Assembly (NCBI RefSeq): GCF_020781835.1
Contig: NZ_JAJGNJ010000011.1
Location: 62,001-126,000 of the forward strand
Length of the DNA: 64,000 bases
Reading direction: 5' to 3'
Source of the DNA: Microbacterium testaceum
GTDB taxonomy: Bacteria > Actinomycetota > Actinomycetes > Actinomycetales > Microbacteriaceae
A program made the translations under genes and the position numbers. Numbering within the stretch: the stretch's first letter is position 1; each line of letters begins with the position of its first letter. Below, one piece after another: positions 1-8,969 of the stretch. The notes beneath the pieces were generated by a model that had not been told where the DNA came from, searched no databases, and saw nothing but the letters and a program-made list of their open reading frames with translations.

Positions 1-1580
1 AGGTTGAAGCGCGCCATGACGTTGGTGAAGAGGTTGTCGTTGACGACGGTGGTGTACTCGTCCGGCCCGGTGACGCCGTGGATGTGGAACGAGTCCTGTT
101 CGCCGTCGTCGGCGCTGTCGCTGGAACGCCAGAACCCCAGCGTCGACCACAGACGCGCCGTGTCCACGGCGATGTCGACTCCCTCGCGGGCGAGGAACTC
201 CTCGTCGCCCGTGGCGCGGACGTACTTCGCCAGCGCGAAGGCGACGTCGGCGTTGATGTGGTACTGGGCGGTACCGGCGGCGTAGTAGGCGGAGGCCTCC
301 TCGCCGTTGATCGTGCGCCACGGGAAGAGGGCGCCGGCCTCGTTGAGCTGGTGCGCGCGCTTGCGGGCCGCCGGCAGCATGAGGTACCGCATCCGCAGCG
401 CGTTCCGGGCCCACTGCGGCGTCGTGTAGGCCAGGAACGGCAACACGTACACCTCCGTGTCCCAGAAGTAGTGACCGCTGTACCCCGAGCCGGTGACGCC
501 CTTGGCGGGCACGCCCTGACCGTCGGCGCGGGCGGCGGCCTGCGCCAGTTGGAACAGGCACCAGCGCGTGGCCTGCTGCAGGTCGGCCTGGCCGCCGATG
601 CGGACGTCGGATCGATCCCAGAATGCCGCGAACCAGGCGATCTGACGGTCGACGAGCTCGCCGACGCCGACGGTGCGCGCGCGGTCGAGGGTGCGGCGGC
701 ACCGGTCGACGAGCTCGCCGGCGGGGACCCCGCGAGAGGTGTGATAGCTGACGAGCTTGGTGATCGTCGTGGGCACGCCGGCGCGCGCCTGCACGCGGAA
801 GACGTTCTTGGCGATGTCGGGCTCGATCAGCTGGCGCGACGTGTACTCGTTCGCCGTGTCGACCTCGTGGTCGGCGACCACGGCAAGCGTCATGCCCGAC
901 TCGGTCACCTCGTATGACAGCGCCGAACGCTCGCCGTCCTGCCAGTACTCGCGCGGTTGCAGGACACGGTCGGTGAGCTTCTCGGTCTTGCGGGGATCGA
1001 AGCCGGAGGACTTGGATGCCATGGGCGATCCGCCGTAGATGCCCTCGCCGTCCTGCCGGTTCAGCAGCTGGCACGCCACCGTGACGGGGGCGTCGGAGTT
1101 GAGCACCGTCACCGTCAGGCGCAGCACCGCGAGGTGCTTCTCATCGAACGACACGAACCGCTCGTCCTCGATGCGCACCTCCTTGCCGGACGGGGTGACC
1201 CACAGGAGGGTCCGGCGCAGGATGCCCTGGCGCATGTCGAGGACGCGCTCGTACTCGCGGACATCGGCGACGTCGAGAGAGAGCGGCTCGTCGTCGACGT
1301 AGACGCGCATGACCTTGGCATCCGGGGCGTTGATGATCGTCTGCCCCACCTCGGCGAAGCCGTAGGCCTGCTCGGCGTGCCGGATCGGGAAAGTCTCGTG
1401 GAACCCGTTGATGAAGGTGCCCTGCTCATGGGCGAAGCGACCCTCGATGGAGTTGCCACGCAACCCCAGGTAGCCGTTGCCGACGGCGAAGAGCGTCTCG
1501 GTGACGCCGGTGTCGTCGGCCGAGAACTCGGTCTCGACGAGGCGCCACTCGTCGATGGGGAAACGATCGCGATCGATCAT
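1..1580 (-). CDS. Glycoside hydrolase family 65 sugar phosphorylase, C-terminus cut by window edge
   Basis: Family 65 enzymes are cytoplasmic phosphorylases that split alpha-linked disaccharides (maltose, trehalose, kojibiose or nigerose) with phosphate, giving beta-glucose 1-phosphate and glucose. The first 526 residues are visible; the family is usually 750-830 long, so the C-terminal part lies off the left edge. The N-terminal domain shows NGYLGLRGN near residue 35. The barrel region contains YSGHYFWDTEVYVLPF and the proposed general acid Glu508 in HGVTGPDEY. The ATG at 1580 has GGAAGG seven bases upstream. It lies 52 bp behind a beta-phosphoglucomutase-like gene, the standard pairing that feeds beta-glucose 1-phosphate into glycolysis. 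The family is secure; the substrate cannot be read from sequence alone. Confidence 0.9.
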   Translation of the reverse strand, partial: MIDRDRFPIDEWRLVETEFSADDTGVTETLFAVGNGYLGLRGNSIEGRFAHEQGTFINGFHETFPIRHAEQAYGFAEVGQTIINAPDAKVMRVYVDDEPLSLDVADVREYERVLDMRQGILRRTLLWVTPSGKEVRIEDERFVSFDEKHLAVLRLTVTVLNSDAPVTVACQLLNRQDGEGIYGGSPMASKSSGFDPRKTEKLTDRVLQPREYWQDGERSALSYEVTESGMTLAVVADHEVDTANEYTSRQLIEPDIAKNVFRVQARAGVPTTITKLVSYHTSRGVPAGELVDRCRRTLDRARTVGVGELVDRQIAWFAAFWDRSDVRIGGQADLQQATRWCLFQLAQAAARADGQGVPAKGVTGSGYSGHYFWDTEVYVLPFLAYTTPQWARNALRMRYLMLPAARKRAHQLNEAGALFPWRTINGEEASAYYAAGTAQYHINADVAFALAKYVRATGDEEFLAREGVDIAVDTARLWSTLGFWRSSDSADDGEQDSFHIHGVTGPDEYTTVVNDNLFTNVMARFN

Positions 1581-1632
1581 CGGGGCATGCCTTCCGGTGC
1601 CGGGTTTCGGGTCAGTCGCGCGGGGCGACGGC

Positions 1633-2367
1633 TCAGTCTACGAACGCCTGCAGGTCGTCGACGACCACGTCGGCTCCGGCGGCGACGAGCTCGTCCGCTC
1701 CCGCGCCGCGGTCGACACCCACGACGAGTCCGAAGCCCGCACCGGATGCCGAGGCGACGCCGCTGGTGGCGTCTTCGACCGCGGCCGAACGGGCAGGATC
1801 CACAGCCAGCATGCGGGCGGCCTCGGCGAAGACGTCGGGCGCAGGCTTGGATGCCAGGTGATCGCGCTCGGCGACGACGCCGTCCATCACGACGGGGAAG
1901 CGGTCGCGGATACCGGCGGCCTCGAGCACCTCGACGGCGTTCTTGGAGCTGGACACCACGGCGATCGGCGTTCCCGCAGCCTGCAGCACGTCGAGCAGGG
2001 CCACCGAGCCCGGGTAGGGCGCGATGCCCTCGGCGCGGAGGATGCGTGAGAACACGACGTTCTTGCGATTGCCGACCCCGCACACCGTGTCCGTCGACGG
2101 GTCGTCGGAGGGGTCGCCCCACGGCACCTCGACATCGCGGCTGCGCAGCAGACTCGCCACCCCGTCGTAGCGCTTCTTGCCGTCGACGTGATCGAAGTAG
2201 TCGCGGTCGGTGTAGGGCGGCTGGATGTCCCACGCGGCGAACAGCTCGTCGAACATCTCTTTCCACGCGCGCATGTGCACTTCTGCGGTGGGGGTGAGCA
2301 CGCCGTCGAGGTCGAACAGGACGGCGTCGTAGGAGGTCAGATCGGGCAGGTCACGGCTGTCGGTCAC
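1633..2367 (-). CDS. pgmB: HAD-family beta-phosphoglucomutase-like protein
   Basis: This 244-residue HAD-superfamily protein probably converts beta-glucose 1-phosphate to glucose 6-phosphate. The nucleophile motif LFDLDGVLTPTAEVHMRAW lies near residues 17-35, with Asp and Asp two apart as phosphomutases and phosphatases require. VVSSSKNAVEVL fits the HAD motif II serine, and KPAPDVFAEAA fits the motif III lysine. The start is GTG at 2367. It is co-directional with and just upstream of the GH65 phosphorylase, which supports the mutase call over a generic phosphatase. Actinobacterial relatives are usually labelled beta-phosphoglucomutase family hydrolases. A trehalose-6-phosphate phosphatase-like activity is the main alternative. 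Confidence 0.82.
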   Translation of the reverse strand: MTDSRDLPDLTSYDAVLFDLDGVLTPTAEVHMRAWKEMFDELFAAWDIQPPYTDRDYFDHVDGKKRYDGVASLLRSRDVEVPWGDPSDDPSTDTVCGVGNRKNVVFSRILRAEGIAPYPGSVALLDVLQAAGTPIAVVSSSKNAVEVLEAAGIRDRFPVVMDGVVAERDHLASKPAPDVFAEAARMLAVDPARSAAVEDATSGVASASGAGFGLVVGVDRGAGADELVAAGADVVVDDLQAFVD

Positions 2368-2453
2368 GGGTGCTCCAGATCGCGGGCGGGACGCGCGGAC
2401 ACGACGGTGCGCCGCTCTCCCAGCGTAGTGGCGCGTGGGGCTGCGCGGCGGGG

Positions 2454-3683
2454 TCAGGAGGCGACCGACAGCGTCTGTCGGGCGATCTCAAGTTCTTCGT
2501 TGGTCGGGACGACGAGCACCTCGACGCGCGAGGCGTCGGAGGAGATCCGACGGATGCCGCTCCCCCGCGCCTCGTTGCGCTCGGGGTCGAGCTCGACACC
2601 GGCGAAGCCGAGGGTCGCGACGGCCTCGGCGCGCACGCGCGCCGCGTTCTCGCCGACGCCCGCGGTGAACGAGATGACGTCGACGCCGCCGAGCTGCGCG
2701 AGGTAGGCCCCCGCATAGGCGCGGAGCCGGTGGATGTAGACATCGAAGGCGAGCTGCGCGTCGGGGTCACCGGCGTCGCACCGTGCGGTGAGGTCGCGCA
2801 TGTCGGAGACGCCGGCGAGACCGACCAGACCCGAGCGCTTGTTCAGCAGCGCGTCGAGGTCGGCGATCGACAGATCGGCACGGCGGGCGAGCTGCAGCAG
2901 CACGGCGGGGTCCAGGTCTCCGGAGCGCGTTCCCATGACGAGACCCTCGAGCGGGGTCAGACCCATCGACGTCTCGACCGAGCGCCCGCCCTCGATGGCC
3001 GTGGCCGACGCGCCGTTGCCGAGGTGGAACACGATCTGGCGCAGCTCGGTGAGAGGGCGGCCGAGGAACGCTGCCGCGGACTCGCTCACGAACTTGTGGC
3101 TCGTGCCGTGGAAGCCGTAGCGACGGATGCGGTGCGCCTCGGCGATCCCGCGATCGATGGCGTACGTGTAGGCGGCCGGGGCGAGCGACTGGTGGAACGC
3201 GGTGTCGAACACCGCGACGTGCGGCACGTCGGGGAACACCTTCTTCGCCGCCACGATCCCGGCGAGGTTCGCCGGGTTGTGCAGCGGCGCGAGCACGGAG
3301 AGCTCGTCGATGTTGATCTCGACGAGGGGGGTCACCAGGGTCGGCGCGAAGAACCGGGCGCCGCCGTGGACCACACGGTGCCCGACCGCGATGGGCGGGC
3401 GCTCGTCGAGCGAGGGGCCGTGTGCCGCGAAGGCCTCGAGCATGACGGCGAACCCGGCCGTGTGATCGGGGATCTCGCGTTCCAGGGTGGAGGTGGCATC
3501 CGTGACCGCGGGAGCCGGACCGTCCGGGTCAGTCAGCGCCCCGACGACCGTGTGCTTCGCCGACCCCATAGGCTCACCGATGCGCTCCACGAGACCCGAG
3601 GCGAGCACACGCTCGTCCTGCATGTCGAGCAGCTGGTACTTGAAGGACGACGAGCCGCTGTTGACGACCAGAACGACGCTCAT
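2454..3683 (-). CDS. ackA: Acetate kinase
   Basis: Acetate kinase interconverts acetyl phosphate plus ADP with acetate plus ATP in the cytoplasm. The protein is 409 residues, typical for AckA. It begins with the signature VLVVNSGSSSFKYQLLD, and the second signature, around RRYGFHGTSHKFVSE, lies near residue 190. The C-terminal half carries the ASKHA glycine motifs (VFHLGNGASA, TAGVGENAARVR). Its ATG overlaps the stop of pta by four bases (ATGA), so the pair is translationally coupled with pta first. Together they form the reversible acetyl-CoA/acetate pathway, making ATP during overflow or taking up acetate. Confidence 0.97.
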   Translation of the reverse strand: MSVVLVVNSGSSSFKYQLLDMQDERVLASGLVERIGEPMGSAKHTVVGALTDPDGPAPAVTDATSTLEREIPDHTAGFAVMLEAFAAHGPSLDERPPIAVGHRVVHGGARFFAPTLVTPLVEINIDELSVLAPLHNPANLAGIVAAKKVFPDVPHVAVFDTAFHQSLAPAAYTYAIDRGIAEAHRIRRYGFHGTSHKFVSESAAAFLGRPLTELRQIVFHLGNGASATAIEGGRSVETSMGLTPLEGLVMGTRSGDLDPAVLLQLARRADLSIADLDALLNKRSGLVGLAGVSDMRDLTARCDAGDPDAQLAFDVYIHRLRAYAGAYLAQLGGVDVISFTAGVGENAARVRAEAVATLGFAGVELDPERNEARGSGIRRISSDASRVEVLVVPTNEELEIARQTLSVAS

Positions 3684-5815
3684 GAGGCGCTCCCCTGGGC
3701 CTGGATCGCGGTGATCGCGATCGTGTTGACGATGTCGTCGACGAGGGCGCCGCGCGACAGGTCGTTGATGGGCTTGTTCAGGCCCTGCAGCACCGGGCCG
3801 ATCGCCACGGCCCCCGCCGAGCGCTGGACCGCCTTGTAGGTGTTGTTGCCGGTGTTCAGGTCGGGGAAGACGAACACCGTCGCCCGCCCGGCGACCTCGG
3901 AGCCGGGCATCTTGGCCTTGGCGACGGCGGCGTCGGCCGCGGCGTCGTACTGGATCGGTCCCTCGACGAGCAGTCGGGGTGCACGCTCGCGCACGAGGGC
4001 GGTCGCCGCGCGCACCTTCTCGACGTCGGCGCCGGTGCCGGACTCGCCCGTCGAGTACGACAGCATCGCGACGCGGGGCTCGATGCCGAACTGCTCGGCG
4101 GTCGCGGCCGAGGAGATCGCGATGTCGGCCAGCTGTTCGCTGGTGGGGTCGGGGATCACCGCGCAGTCGCCGTAGACGAGCACGCGATCGGCGAGGGCCA
4201 TCAGGAACACGCTCGAGACGACCGAGACGCCCGGCGCGGTCTTGATGATCTCGAACGCCGGGCGGATCGTGTGCGCCGTGGTGTGCGCGGCGCCCGAGAC
4301 CATGCCGTCGGCGAGACCCAGGTGCACCATGAGCGTGCCGAAGTACGACACGTCGGTCACGGTGTCGGCGGCTTGGGCGTAGGTCACGCCCTTGTGGGCT
4401 CGCAGGCGCGCGTACTCGGTGGCGAACTTGTCGACGTGCACGGCGTCGAACGGGCTCAGCACCTCGGCGTCGCGGATGTCGATGCCCAGCTCGATCGCGC
4501 GTCCGCGCACCTCGATGGGCTCGCCGAGGATCGTCAGATCGGCGATGCCGCGGGCGAGCACGGTCGCCGCGGCGCGCAGGACCCGGTCATCGTTGCCCTC
4601 GGGCAGCACGATGCGACGCCGGTCGCTGCGCGCGCGGTCGACGAGACCGTATTCGAACATCAACGGGGTGACCACGCTCGGGCGCGCGACGCCGAGCTCG
4701 CGGGTGAGCATCTCGGTGTCGACGTGTCTCTCGAACATCGCCAGGGCGGTGTCGTACCGGCGCTGCGAGTCCGCGGCGAGACGCCCGCGCGTGTTCATGA
4801 TGCGCACCGCGGTGTCGTAGGTGCCGAGGTCGGTGGCGATGATGGGCAGCGACGAGCCGAGGCCGTCGATCAGGCGCACGATCGCGTCGGGGAGCTCGAA
4901 CCCTCCGTTGAGCACGACACCCGCGAGCGACGGGAAGGTGCCCGAGGCGTTGGCCAGCAGCGTCGCGAGCAGCACCTCGGTGCGATCGGCGGGGATGACG
5001 ATGACCGCCGACTCCTGCAGCCGCGGCAACACGTTCACCATGGACATGCCGGCCACCACGACGCCGAGCACCTCGCGGGTCAGCAGCTCGGGGTCGCCCT
5101 TGATGAGCTCGCCCTCGACCGACCTCAACACCCCGCGCATCGACGGGGCGATGAGGAAGCGGTCCTCGGGGAGGGCCCACACCGGCACGGTGCGGCCGCG
5201 GGGAGCGCCCGCCGCCTCGACGACGTGCCGGACCGAGCCGACGATGTCGTCGAGCCGGTCGGGGTCGGCACGGTTGACGACGACGGCGAAGACCTCGGCG
5301 CGTTCGTGCAGCAGCTCGGGCATGGCCAGCGCGGCGATCTGCCCGACCTCCTGCGGGGTCCGGGCCAACGAGAGGCCGAGGGTCTCGCCCTGACCCTGCT
5401 GGGCGCGACCGCCCAGGACGAGGAGGACGGGGGCGCCGAGGTTCGCCGCGATCCGGGCGTTGTACGCCAGCTCGGCGGGACTGCCGACGTCGGTGTAGTC
5501 GCTGCCGATGACCACGACCGCGTCGCACTGGGCCTCGACGGCCTTGTACCGCTCGACGATCCGCCCGAGAGCGGCGTCGGGGTCGTCGCGGACGTCGTCG
5601 TAGGTCACGCCGACGCACTCGTCGTACTCGAGGTCAACGCCGTCGTGGTCCAGCAGCATCTCGAGCACGTAGTCGCGCTCGGCCGTCGACCGCGCGATGG
5701 GTCGGAAGACGCCGACGCGCGGGGTGACGCGGCTCAAGGCGTCGAGGACACCCAGCGCCACCGTGGACTTGCCCGAGTGCCCCTCGGCCGACGTGATGTA
5801 GATGCTCTGCGTCAC
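3680..5815 (-). CDS. pta: Phosphate acetyltransferase, long form
   Basis: Pta exchanges CoA for phosphate on acetyl-CoA to make acetyl phosphate. At 711 residues this is the long form. An N-terminal BioD-like P-loop domain opens with SIYITSAEGHSGKST, a central DRTGG domain follows, and the catalytic PTA_PTB domain starts around residue 390 (RRRIVLPEGNDDRVLRAA) and includes SGAAHTTAHTIRPAFEII. I take GTG at 5815 as the start because the P-loop domain begins right after it. Further upstream the frame stays open but is arginine-rich and unlike the family. A -10-like TAGGGT ends seven bases before this GTG, suggesting a leaderless or nearly leaderless mRNA. It is coupled to ackA downstream. Confidence 0.95.
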   Translation of the reverse strand: MTQSIYITSAEGHSGKSTVALGVLDALSRVTPRVGVFRPIARSTAERDYVLEMLLDHDGVDLEYDECVGVTYDDVRDDPDAALGRIVERYKAVEAQCDAVVVIGSDYTDVGSPAELAYNARIAANLGAPVLLVLGGRAQQGQGETLGLSLARTPQEVGQIAALAMPELLHERAEVFAVVVNRADPDRLDDIVGSVRHVVEAAGAPRGRTVPVWALPEDRFLIAPSMRGVLRSVEGELIKGDPELLTREVLGVVVAGMSMVNVLPRLQESAVIVIPADRTEVLLATLLANASGTFPSLAGVVLNGGFELPDAIVRLIDGLGSSLPIIATDLGTYDTAVRIMNTRGRLAADSQRRYDTALAMFERHVDTEMLTRELGVARPSVVTPLMFEYGLVDRARSDRRRIVLPEGNDDRVLRAAATVLARGIADLTILGEPIEVRGRAIELGIDIRDAEVLSPFDAVHVDKFATEYARLRAHKGVTYAQAADTVTDVSYFGTLMVHLGLADGMVSGAAHTTAHTIRPAFEIIKTAPGVSVVSSVFLMALADRVLVYGDCAVIPDPTSEQLADIAISSAATAEQFGIEPRVAMLSYSTGESGTGADVEKVRAATALVRERAPRLLVEGPIQYDAAADAAVAKAKMPGSEVAGRATVFVFPDLNTGNNTYKAVQRSAGAVAIGPVLQGLNKPINDLSRGALVDDIVNTIAITAIQAQGSAS

Positions 5816-5820
5816 GCCGT

Positions 5821-5861
5821 CCACCCTATGCGGGACCGCCGACGGCGCACCGGGGTTGCCT
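5821..5861 (-). promoter_or_regulatory. Bipartite promoter motif upstream of pta-ackA
   Basis: On the minus strand, block 1 (GGCAACCCC, first base at 5860) is followed by block 2 (CATAGGGTGG, 5830 down to 5821). The gap is 21 bp, against 22 bp at most other sites in the window. The -10-like hexamer is TAGGGT (5828-5823). The predicted transcription start falls at or next to the GTG at 5815. I rate it a likely but not top-scoring member of the shared promoter set. Confidence 0.5.
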
Positions 5862-5952
5862 CGGCGTCGAGCGATCAGAGGCCGCGCGCACGCGCGGCTC
5901 CTCCCCCGTCTCGGAGATCGACGCTGCACTCCCGGCCGCGGGCATGAAAAAA

Positions 5953-6040
5953 GACCCTCCGCGCACCCGGTAGAGCCTGGTTACCCTTGCTACGTTTCCG
6001 TCCTGGGGGAGTTGGCCTGGATGCCGCCACGCGGAGAGCC
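5953..6040 (-). ncRNA. ffs: Signal recognition particle RNA, small bacterial (4.5S-like) type
   Basis: The minus strand carries the conserved SRP apical hairpin: CCCAGGACGGAAACGTAGCA around a GGAA tetraloop, followed by AGGGTAACC, the Ffh-binding core of domain IV. The ends pair (CTCCGCG near 6036-6030 with CGCGGAG near 5965-5959), closing a rod of roughly 88 nt. The 3' arm runs into GGGTC and six T residues (5952-5947), a built-in intrinsic terminator. A -10-like TAGACT lies at 6052-6047, so transcription should start near 6040. The RNA works with Ffh and FtsY to target membrane proteins co-translationally. The exact ends are inferred. Confidence 0.9.
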
Positions 6041-6158
6041 GACTCGAGTCTACCCGACACGCGCTCCTTCGCGAGCCGACGGCCGTTCAGGGAGGGTCCG
6101 TCCACTGCGTCGGTCGGGCGACGGGGTGCCGGAGCCTGCCGGGACGGCGCGCGGAAGT

Positions 6159-6185
6159 CGGCGAGTCCGGGCAGGGGGCTCGCCG
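6159..6185 (-). terminator. Possible hairpin terminator after vanR
   Basis: CGGCGAG (6159-6165) pairs with CTCGCCG (6179-6185) across a 13-base loop, 13 bases beyond the vanR stop. There is no T-run, so it may be only a weak or Rho-assisted terminator. Confidence 0.35.
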
Positions 6186-6197
6186 ATCCCCACGGCC

Positions 6198-6794
6198 CTA
6201 CCGCTTCTCGGAGCGGCCTTCGAGCGCGTCGATGAGCGCGAGACCGCGTTCGGCCCAAGCGATCTCGTGGTCCGCGCGTGCGACGAACCCCTCGTAGGCG
6301 AACACCTTGAACGCCACGATCGCTTCGGGGTCGTGCAGGGTGTCCGTCTCCAGACGCCGCGCCACGGTGGGGTGGGTGCGGTTGCGGATCGCCTCCAGCT
6401 GCGCCTGCCACAGACCGCGGCGCATGCGGAAGTGGTCGATGTGCTCGCGGAGACGGCGGCGAGCGGCATCCGGATCGGCCCACTCGAAGTAGGCCGCCCG
6501 AAGGAGGGCGGGATCGCGGTCCGCCCCGTAGGCGACGGGCCGCTCCATCCACCGGCGCAGGTCGTCGACGCCGTCATCGGTGATCGTGTACAGCGTCTTG
6601 GTCGTGGCCGCACCCCAGGGGACGGCTTCGTCGCGGAGGAGCCCGTCGGCGACCATGCGCTTGAGCTCGGGGTAGATCTGCGAGTCGGGAGCGTGCCAGA
6701 CGTGCCCGACGGAGCCATGGAAGGCCTTGGCGAGGTCGTACCCGGTCATCGGCTGGGCGGTCAGCAGCGCCAACAGCGCGTAGCGCAGGCTCAT
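6198..6794 (-). CDS. vanR: PadR-family repressor, probable VanR for vanillate demethylase
   Basis: This 198-residue PadR regulator has an N-terminal winged helix (SLRYALLALLTAQPMTGYDLAKAF, residues 2-25, then SQIYPELKRMVADGLL) and a C-terminal helical dimerisation domain (Vir_C/PadR_C type). The ATG at 6794 is preceded by AGAGGGGATG. It is divergent from vanAB across a 90-bp region that holds an AT-rich palindrome. Corynebacterium glutamicum also uses a PadR-type VanR for its vanillate genes, so the inferred role is repression of vanAB relieved by vanillate. The effector is not proven by sequence. Confidence 0.82.
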   Translation of the reverse strand: MSLRYALLALLTAQPMTGYDLAKAFHGSVGHVWHAPDSQIYPELKRMVADGLLRDEAVPWGAATTKTLYTITDDGVDDLRRWMERPVAYGADRDPALLRAAYFEWADPDAARRRLREHIDHFRMRRGLWQAQLEAIRNRTHPTVARRLETDTLHDPEAIVAFKVFAYEGFVARADHEIAWAERGLALIDALEGRSEKR

Positions 6795-6846
6795 CGCGGC
6801 ATCCCCTCTTGCGTCGGTGCGTCCGCCCACGATAACTTCCTGCCGA

Positions 6847-6860
6847 TATCTATATAGATA
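6847..6860. promoter_or_regulatory. Palindromic operator candidate between vanR and vanA
   Basis: TATCTATATAGATA is a perfect 14-bp palindrome in a strikingly AT-rich patch of a GC-rich chromosome. It lies 24 bp before the vanA start and 53 bp before the vanR start. It is the obvious candidate binding site for the adjacent PadR-type VanR and could occlude both promoters. Confidence 0.65.
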
Positions 6861-6883
6861 GTTATTGAGGACGAGGAGGTCCC

Positions 6884-7975
6884 ATGACCGAGACGACGGC
6901 GGCGAAGCTGCTCGATCACCCCCGCAACGCGTGGTACGTCGCGGCGTGGGACCACGAGGTGAACCGCACGCGCATCCTCGCCCGCACCGTGGCCGGACGC
7001 CCCCTCGCGCTCTACCGCACCGAGGACGGCACCGCCGTGGCATTGGCCGACGCGTGCTGGCACCGGCTGGTCCCGCTGTCGCAGGGCACGCTCGTCGGCC
7101 CCGGCGACATCCGCTGCCCGTACCACGGCATCACCTACGACCCCCGCGGCCGCTGCACCTCGATGCCCGCCCAGGAGACCATCAATCCCAGTGCCCTGGT
7201 GCCGTCGTTCCCGGTCGTGGATCGCTACCGGTACGTGTGGGTGTGGGTGGGCGACCCCACCCTGGCGGACCCCGATCGCATCCCGGACATGCACCAGATG
7301 ACGCACCCGGACTGGACCGGTGACGGCCTGACGATCCACGCCCCGTGCAACTACCAGCTCATCCTCGACAACCTGATGGACCTCAGCCACGAGGAATTCG
7401 TCCATTCCAGCAGCATCGGGCAGAAAGAACTCAGCGAGTCCGAGTTCATCACCACCCACACCGAGACCACCGTCACGGTGGAGCGATGGATGCGCGACAT
7501 CGAGCCGCCGCCGTTCTGGTTGAAGAACATGCGCGACAAGTTCCCCGGTTTCACCGGCCGCGTCGACCGCTGGCAGATCATCCACTTCGAGGCACCCTCG
7601 ACGATCTGCATCGACGTGGGAGTGGCGCGAGCGGGCACCGGCGCCCCGGAGGGCGACCGGTCCCAGGGCGTCAACGGCTACGTGATGAACACCATCACCC
7701 CGGAGACCGATCGCACGAGCCACTACTTCTGGTCGTTCCAGCGCAACTACCGCCTCGACAGCCAGCTCATCACCACTCAGCTGCGCGAGGGCGTGCACGG
7801 GGTGTTCGGCGAGGACGAGGCGATGCTGCGTGCGCAGCAGGCGGCCATCGACGCCAACCCCGACTACGAGTTCTACAGCCTGAACATCGACGCCGGCGGC
7901 ATGTGGGTCCGACGGCTCCTCGAGCGCATGCTCGCCGCCGAGGGCCGCGAGCGCACCCCCGCGGCGGTGGGCTGA
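6884..7975 (+). CDS. vanA: Vanillate O-demethylase oxygenase subunit (Rieske non-haem iron)
   Basis: VanA hydroxylates the methoxy group of vanillate, giving protocatechuate and formaldehyde, with electrons from VanB. The 363-residue protein has an N-terminal Rieske domain with ligands Cys58, His60, Cys78 and His81 (CWH...CPYHG). The catalytic domain has the mononuclear-iron motif NLMDLSHEEFVH, with Asp166, His169 and His174. The start ATG follows GAGGAGGTCCC. vanB begins immediately after the stop, so the two are co-transcribed, and vanR is divergent. No protocatechuate pathway genes or VanK transporter are in the window. A demethylase for a related aryl methyl ether is possible. Confidence 0.9.
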   Translation: MTETTAAKLLDHPRNAWYVAAWDHEVNRTRILARTVAGRPLALYRTEDGTAVALADACWHRLVPLSQGTLVGPGDIRCPYHGITYDPRGRCTSMPAQETINPSALVPSFPVVDRYRYVWVWVGDPTLADPDRIPDMHQMTHPDWTGDGLTIHAPCNYQLILDNLMDLSHEEFVHSSSIGQKELSESEFITTHTETTVTVERWMRDIEPPPFWLKNMRDKFPGFTGRVDRWQIIHFEAPSTICIDVGVARAGTGAPEGDRSQGVNGYVMNTITPETDRTSHYFWSFQRNYRLDSQLITTQLREGVHGVFGEDEAMLRAQQAAIDANPDYEFYSLNIDAGGMWVRRLLERMLAAEGRERTPAAVG

Positions 7976-8962
7976 ATGGCTGTCGCACACAGCGAGGTCT
8001 GGCAGAGGGGCACGGTCGCGGCCGCCCGCGACCTCACCCCCGAGATCCGGCGGGTCGAGATCGACGTCGACTCCCCCGTCCGGGTGGAGCCCGGAGCCCA
8101 CCTCGACCTGCGCCTACCGATCGCGGGCAAGGTCGAGAGGCGCTCGTACTCCATCGTGGATGCCACATCCGATGGCGCACGGGTGGCGCTCAGCGTCTAC
8201 ACCTCCCCGGTGAGTCGCGGTGGCGCCGCGGTGATGAACGCGCTCCGGCCGAGGGACCGGGTGGAGATGACGCAGCCGCTGAACGACTTCCCGCTGCGTC
8301 TGGGGGCCCGCCGGTACGTGCTGCTGGCCGGCGGGATCGGCATCACCGCCCTGGCGGGTATGGCCGAACGACTGCGCACCGTCGGCGCCGACTACCGCAT
8401 GCTCTACCTGGGGCGCAGCCGGTCGCTCATGGCCTACCTCGATGATCTCCGCGAACGGCACGGGGATCGCCTGCGCGTGCACGTCCGCGACGAGGGGACG
8501 TCGATCTCGGTGCCGCAGCTGGTCGCCTCCATCGAGCCGGGCACCGAGATGTACGTCTGCGGACCGATCCGACTCATGGATGCCGTGCGTCGGGCGTGGA
8601 TCGAGGCGGGTCTTCCGCCGGCCGACCTGCGCACCGAGACGTTCGGCAACAGCGGCTGGCACGATCCGCAACCGTTCACCGTCCGGATCCCCTCCCTCGG
8701 GCTGGAAACCGTCGTGCCCCCGAACCAGTCGATGCTGGAAGCGCTCGAGGCCGCGGGTGCCGATCTCCTGTACGACTGCCGCAAGGGCGAATGCGGGCTC
8801 TGCGAGGTGCGGGTCGCCGCTCTCGACGGAGACATCGATCATCGCGACGTGTTCTACAGCGAGCGTCAGCGCGACGCGAGCACCAGGATGTGCTGCTGCG
8901 TCTCGCGCGTGGTGGCTCCCACCGGCGGCACCACGGGGGTCGTCACCATCCTGCCGACCTGA
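7976..8962 (+). CDS. vanB: Vanillate O-demethylase reductase subunit
   Basis: This 328-residue class IA reductase passes electrons from NAD(P)H to VanA. In order it has an FMN/FAD-binding barrel with RRSYSIVD (near residue 47), a nucleotide-binding domain opening with LLAGGIGITALAGMAE, and a C-terminal plant-type [2Fe-2S] ferredoxin domain. The cluster cysteines are in CRKGECGLCEVRV plus a downstream Cys in the MCCCV stretch. The ATG follows the vanA stop with no gap, so translation is probably coupled. The order reductase-then-ferredoxin matches VanB and phthalate dioxygenase reductase. Confidence 0.9.
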   Translation: MAVAHSEVWQRGTVAAARDLTPEIRRVEIDVDSPVRVEPGAHLDLRLPIAGKVERRSYSIVDATSDGARVALSVYTSPVSRGGAAVMNALRPRDRVEMTQPLNDFPLRLGARRYVLLAGGIGITALAGMAERLRTVGADYRMLYLGRSRSLMAYLDDLRERHGDRLRVHVRDEGTSISVPQLVASIEPGTEMYVCGPIRLMDAVRRAWIEAGLPPADLRTETFGNSGWHDPQPFTVRIPSLGLETVVPPNQSMLEALEAAGADLLYDCRKGECGLCEVRVAALDGDIDHRDVFYSERQRDASTRMCCCVSRVVAPTGGTTGVVTILPT

Positions 8963-8969
8963 TCCCGGG

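Noticed and set aside
2370..3839. A 489-codon plus-strand frame over ackA
   Set aside because: Shadow of ackA; its translation is low-complexity Arg/Gly/Val/Asp-rich and shows no family motif.
4271..5947. A 558-codon plus-strand frame over pta
   Set aside because: Shadow of pta; the His/Gly/Arg/Asp-rich translation has no recognisable domain.
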